This document shows, piece by piece, positions 60,660 through 64,000 of a DNA stretch of 64,000 bases. The stretch lies in contig RAYY01000016.1 of the NCBI GenBank assembly GCA_003611875.1, positions 1 through 64,000 on the forward strand. The letters are read 5' to 3'. Origin of the DNA: a bacterium D16-56. Lineage in GTDB: Bacteria > Bacillota > Clostridia > Lachnospirales > Lachnospiraceae. A program made the position numbers and the translations under genes. Position 1 is the first letter of the stretch. Every line of letters begins with the position of its first letter. Under the pieces are notes generated by a model. It made no database searches. It was given only the letters and a program-made list of their open reading frames with translations, and had not been told where the DNA came from.

Positions 60660-61296
60660 TCAGCACGGCGGCGGGATTTGCCGCCGCGTTTTTGCTTGAA
60701 AGGGCATGGAGAGGGAGGAGGGCGGTCATGATTCTGACAGCAGCCTTTCAGATTGGGCTGCTGGCTTATTTTAAATATGCAAATCTGTCCTTTTATACAA
60801 TCGAAGCCTTTTGTGAGATCACGGGCAGAGCCTATGAGTTTGAGCCGGTCAGCCGGGCAGCGGTATTGGGAATTCCCTGTTTCTTTTGAGGGATTGCAGG
60901 ACGGCAGGGGTGAGGACAGACAGGGCTTTCTTTCTGTGGGTCAGAAGATTCAGAACGTTCGTTCTGGTCTCGGTGGGATTTGTGCTGTTTCGGTCGGATT
61001 CTCTGACCATGGCCTGGCAGGTGCTTGCAGGAATGGTGCAGAAAGGACAGCACTCAGAATATGGAGAAGGGGTATTTTATTCGGGAATCGGGACTGCTGA
61101 TTTTGCGGTGCTGATGATTGGTCTTGCTGTTTTATTTTTCCTGTCGCTTTGGCGGGAGAATCGCGGGGAAGAAAAGATCATTAAGCGTGATAAGGCGCGG
61201 ACAGGAATGTGTTTTGTAATTTTGTTTTTGATTCTTATATTTGGGTGGTATGGGAAAGGGTATGATATGGGGGCGTTTATTTATTCTCAGTTCTGA
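60620..61296 (+). pseudogene. MBOAT-family O-acyltransferase (DltB/AlgI-like), internally deleted
   Basis: The first frame (to 60889) has TAAGFAAAFLLERAWRGRRAVMILTAAFQIGLLAYFKYANLSFY, the NxGLLxxFKYxNF part of MBOAT proteins. The second (60886-61296) has RFRTFVLVSVGFVLFRSDSLTMAWQVLAGM, the RxxTFxxVxxGWxxFRxxS C-terminal region. The central part with the catalytic His is gone. Intact relatives of about 470 residues acetylate cell-surface polymers. Confidence 0.7.
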
Positions 61297-61334
61297 AAAA
61301 ATAGGAAAGTACCTATGTATTAGGAGGTGGTAAG

Positions 61335-63407
61335 ATGCTGCTTCAGATTCGGGACGGAAGTGTTTCGGCAGGAAGTAAGCAGGTTTTGACCCATTTCGAT
61401 TTTGAGATCAGGGGAAATGAAAAGATTGCAGTGGTAGGAAGAAACGGGGCAGGAAAGACTACGTTTCTGCGCCTTCTTTCCGGAGAGCTAAGGCTGGACC
61501 GGGATGATAAGCGGGACGGGCCGGGGCTTCAGACATCCCGCAGGATTACGGTGGGGATGCTGGGGCAGCAGGTGTTTGAGGATGGGGAAAGGACTGTGGA
61601 GGAGGAGCTTTTAAGAGGATGTCCGGGAGGGGACGGCTTTGAGCGGGAACGGTTTGAGTATGAACGTCAATACCATGTATTATTTACAGGCTTTGGGTTT
61701 CACCTGAAGGATAAGAAAAGGCGGCTGAAGGAATTTTCCGGCGGGGAGCAGACCAGGATCGGTCTTATTGGCCTGCTTCTGCAGAAGCCGGATCTTTTGC
61801 TGTTAGATGAACCTACCAATCATTTGGATATGGAAATGACAGAGTGGCTGGAGGAATATCTCCAGCAATATGAACATGCAGTGGTAATGGTGTCCCATGA
61901 CCGTTTTTTTCTTGACCGGACGGCAAAGACCGTGTGGGAGTTAGAGGAAGGCAAGGCCATCCGGTATCCGGGAAATTACAGTGAATACCGCCGGGAAAAG
62001 AGAAAGCGTATGGCCATAGAGCAGAAGGCATGGGAGCAGCAGCAAAAGGAGATCGCCCGTCTTCAGGAGGTGATCCGGCGGTTTCAGCATAAGCCCACGA
62101 AGGCTTCCTTTGTGCGGGCAAAGAAAAAGCAGATTGAAAGAATGGAACAGGCAAAGCCGCCGTCACGGCAGGAGCCTGGTCTGATTATGGGGAACATAAC
62201 TCCCAAGATGGCAGGGGGACGGCTGGTGTTTGAGGCAGAGCATTTGAAGCTGGGATATGACAGGACGATTCTGGAGCTTTCCCTTCGAATTCGCCGGGGG
62301 CAGAAGATCGGGATTCTGGGAGCCAACGGAGCGGGAAAAAGTACCTTTTTAAAGACTGTGGCAGGAATCCTTCCGGCGCTGGGAGGAAAAATGAGTCTGG
62401 GACACCATGTGACAGCAGGGTATTTTGACCAAAATTCCGCCAATATCCATTCCGAAAAAAGTGTGCTGGAGCATTTTACGGAGCATTTCCCTGTACTGAC
62501 CCAAAAAGAAGCAAGGAAAATCCTTGGATCCTATCTGTTTGGAGGAAGGGAGGCGGCGAAACGGGTCAATGACTTATCCGGCGGGGAAAGAGCCCGTCTG
62601 GTTCTGGCAGAGCTGCTGCAGGCAGGCCATAATTTCCTGATTCTGGACGAGCCTACCAATCATATGGATATTCCTGCCAAGGAGACTCTGGAATCGGCTT
62701 TTCGGGCGTATGAGGGGACGATTCTCTTTGTGTCTCATGACCGGTATTTTATCCGACAGGTGGCAGAATCCATTTTGATCTTTGAGGACGGGAGGGCGTA
62801 TTATCATCCTTTTGGATATGAACATTACCTGGAGCGGATAAAAAAATACAGGCAGGGAGCAGGAAAAGACAGGAAAGTCTTGACACCGGAAGAAGGGAAA
62901 GAAGGCAGGGAGATATCCTGCCGGATGTCAGCGGAGGACCAGGCGCTGATTGCGTCGCTGAGGAGTGTGCCCCGAGGGGAGCGTCATAGGCTGCGTGAGG
63001 CTTCAGAGGAGGAAATCTATGAGGACTGGCGCATGAAGCCGGCAAGAGAGAAGATGGTGAAGGCGGGGGAGGAATATGAGGAGAGGGTCAGGCAGGCCAG
63101 GGAGCTTTTGCGGCAGTGGCAGGAATCGGAGGAGTTCTGGAGAGAAGCAGGGGATGAGGATGGCTTGAGGGAAGAAAGGAGGAATGGGGGAAGACAGGGC
63201 GGAGAGGCTTTGGAGCTGAAGACAAAACAGGGAGCAGAGAAGGAGGGAGTGCATCCGGACAGAGAGGAGGACGGAGGGAAGGAACCGAATCAGGGGATTT
63301 GCAGGAAGGGGATGGAGGTGTATGAAAGGGCGCTGACGGAAGCAGAGGACGCCTGGAGGGAGTGGCATGAAAGGTGCCTGGAGTGGTATGGGCAGAGCCT
63401 GGAATGA
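61335..63407 (+). CDS. ABC-F family ATPase
   Basis: A 690-residue protein with two ABC domains and no membrane part. First domain: Walker A GRNGAGKTT, signature FSGGEQTRIGL, Walker B LLLLDEPTNHLD. The linker has the KRKRMAIEQKAWEQQQKEIARLQE coiled coil. Second domain: GANGAGKST, LSGGERARLVL, FLILDEPTNHMD. ABC-F proteins act on ribosomes, either as translation factors or antibiotic resistance proteins. The C-terminus (after about 525) is an unusually long charged coiled-coil extension rich in E, R and G. AGGAGGTGG precedes ATG 61335. Resistance cannot be assigned from sequence alone. Confidence 0.92.
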   Translation: MLLQIRDGSVSAGSKQVLTHFDFEIRGNEKIAVVGRNGAGKTTFLRLLSGELRLDRDDKRDGPGLQTSRRITVGMLGQQVFEDGERTVEEELLRGCPGGDGFERERFEYERQYHVLFTGFGFHLKDKKRRLKEFSGGEQTRIGLIGLLLQKPDLLLLDEPTNHLDMEMTEWLEEYLQQYEHAVVMVSHDRFFLDRTAKTVWELEEGKAIRYPGNYSEYRREKRKRMAIEQKAWEQQQKEIARLQEVIRRFQHKPTKASFVRAKKKQIERMEQAKPPSRQEPGLIMGNITPKMAGGRLVFEAEHLKLGYDRTILELSLRIRRGQKIGILGANGAGKSTFLKTVAGILPALGGKMSLGHHVTAGYFDQNSANIHSEKSVLEHFTEHFPVLTQKEARKILGSYLFGGREAAKRVNDLSGGERARLVLAELLQAGHNFLILDEPTNHMDIPAKETLESAFRAYEGTILFVSHDRYFIRQVAESILIFEDGRAYYHPFGYEHYLERIKKYRQGAGKDRKVLTPEEGKEGREISCRMSAEDQALIASLRSVPRGERHRLREASEEEIYEDWRMKPAREKMVKAGEEYEERVRQARELLRQWQESEEFWREAGDEDGLREERRNGGRQGGEALELKTKQGAEKEGVHPDREEDGGKEPNQGICRKGMEVYERALTEAEDAWREWHERCLEWYGQSLE

Positions 63408-63614
63408 GGCAGAAGATCTTTACACTTTTTCTGTGGTTTGTTATACTTATGTTGTGAGGAGCTGTAAATGGATAGGAAAGAAGGTGTCTTTATCCTTTCC
63501 TCTGTCAGAGAAAAATGGATTATTGGGAAGAATGCGTGTAATGGCGGCAGCCAGGTCTCCTGTGGCCGGAGGGGATTTGAAACGGCAGATCGGCGGTTTG
63601 GTATAAAAAAACAG
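63408..63614. other. Intergenic DNA with a third copy of the GGCCGGAGG core
   Basis: Within this stretch 63554-63577 (GGTCTCCTGTGGCCGGAGG plus GGATTT) resembles 57611-57633 and the reverse of 7136-7160. Otherwise there is only a doubtful 54-codon ORF from 63468. Confidence 0.4.
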
Positions 63615-63643
63615 TTGAAAATTAAATATTGATGTGGTATTAT
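63615..63643 (+). promoter_or_regulatory. Promoter of the last lipoprotein gene
   Basis: TTGAAA (63615-63620), 17-base spacer, TATTAT (63638-63643). Confidence 0.75.
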
Positions 63644-63649
63644 TTGGAC

Positions 63650-63727
63650 ATTAAGGCTACGCTCCGGCTATAGACTACAAATGTGCGCGATGGTGCAAAA
63701 CCCTGGGTGGAATTGCACCGTTTTTTT
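63650..63727 (+). terminator. Leader with intrinsic terminator before the lipoprotein gene
   Basis: About 45 bases after the promoter, GGTGCAA and TTGCACC arms (63692-63719) around a CCCTGGG loop are followed by a seven-T run. This is a full terminator between promoter and gene, as in attenuation or a small riboswitch. The 5' part GGCTACGCTCCGGCTATAG may provide the competing structure. Confidence 0.65.
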
Positions 63728-63801
63728 AAATAATCAGGAATTTAAGCAAGGCTGTACCAGCTTATATGAGGGGCATTACCTTAAAATGAGGAGGAAAGAT
63801 T

Positions 63802-64000
63802 ATGAAAAGAAAATTAAGTTTGATTCTGGCCGGCACACTGGCATTCGGGCTGGCGCTGACAGGCTGCGGGGGCGGCGCTTCGCAGGGGAATGAAGCAGGC
63901 GGTGAAAGCTCTGCCTCGGCGTCAGGAGCCGGAGAGACATCAGGCAGCGCCGGGACGGCTTCCGGCACGGATACAGCGGGATTTATGATGGATGTGCTCA
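63802..64000 (+). CDS. Lipoprotein, probably a transporter binding protein (partial)
   Basis: It begins MKRKLSLILAGTLAFGLALTGC, a clear lipoprotein signal, then a low-complexity Gly/Ser/Ala linker common in clostridial solute-binding proteins, and runs off the window after residue 66. GAGGAGG lies 7-8 bases before ATG 63802. The end (TAGFMMDVL) is too short to name a ligand. Confidence 0.75.
   Translation, partial: MKRKLSLILAGTLAFGLALTGCGGGASQGNEAGGESSASASGAGETSGSAGTASGTDTAGFMMDVL

Noticed and set aside
63468-63632. 54-codon ORF with a GAGGAG site
   Set aside because: Translation shows no family features, it spans a dispersed repeat core and overlaps the promoter of the lipoprotein gene.
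1-64000. CRISPR arrays, tRNA or rRNA genes
   Set aside because: No regularly spaced repeats, cloverleaf-like sequences or rRNA segments were recognised on either strand.

Overview
The window looks like a chromosome segment of a low-to-mid GC gut Clostridia, most likely a Lachnospiraceae member of the Enterocloster/Hungatella type. This is inferred from strong AGGAGG-type ribosome binding sites, a tryptophan T-box leader, a standalone AICAR formyltransferase beside a PurO-like IMP cyclohydrolase, TRAP and sugar ABC transporters, AraC/YesN-type regulators and the style of the lipoproteins. No rRNA, tRNA or CRISPR array was seen.

Positions 1-6520 are a decayed accessory island. It holds an IS630-family transposase tail, a truncated unknown gene overlapping an intact B12-binding-like radical SAM gene, a KilA-N gene carrying a perfect 34-bp palindrome, a defective IS1380-family element with both terminal inverted repeats, and then fragments of an SMC-like ATPase, a possible SIR2-like protein, a MATE transporter, a P-loop kinase and an acetyltransferase. 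Core genes start at the GNAT gene at 6520.

Positions 7190-19492 are a molybdenum-enzyme region: a molybdopterin-binding protein, moaC and a Crp-type regulator; a nitrate-reductase-like operon (molybdopterin oxidoreductase, 4Fe-4S protein, FAD/NAD(P)H reductase, TDT/SLAC1-like anion transporter); and a cofactor operon (mobA, moeA, mobB, moaA, a MOSC-MogA fusion) ending in a modA remnant. Together these suggest NAD(P)H-driven reduction of nitrate or a similar oxyanion, with its cofactor made locally. moaD, moaE and an intact molybdate transporter are not in the window. The oxidoreductase and cofactor operons have elaborate leaders, one with phased repeats and one with a hairpin-rich RNA ending in a terminator.

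Positions 19506-39291 are mostly housekeeping: nagB, a MarR regulator with twin operators, a lipoprotein, glycyl-tRNA synthetase, a DUF3842 protein, an AraC regulator with a sugar-binding lipoprotein and a GH36 alpha-galactosidase, an ABC exporter of the MacB type with a membrane-anchored accessory protein, the last two steps of IMP synthesis, an AT-rich cassette of two unknown genes, and hflK/hflC.

Positions 39331-55608 are a glycan and organic-acid uptake region: AraC regulator, sulfatase, complete sugar ABC transporter, a cell-wall-binding protein, a sensor kinase/response regulator/DctP operon in which the regulator has no recognisable DNA-binding domain, a mannose-6-phosphate isomerase, and a LacI regulator divergent from a dctPQM TRAP transporter with twin operators.

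Positions 55609-64000 hold a Trp T-box controlling a lone long-form TrpB, an aldo/keto reductase with two 4Fe-4S motifs, a cell-wall-binding paralogue, a run of pseudogenes, an ABC-F ATPase and the start of a lipoprotein behind an attenuator-like leader. Two intergenic regions (57608-57702 and 59780-59853) have interleaved complementary arms compatible with pseudoknots and are among the most unusual non-coding signals here.
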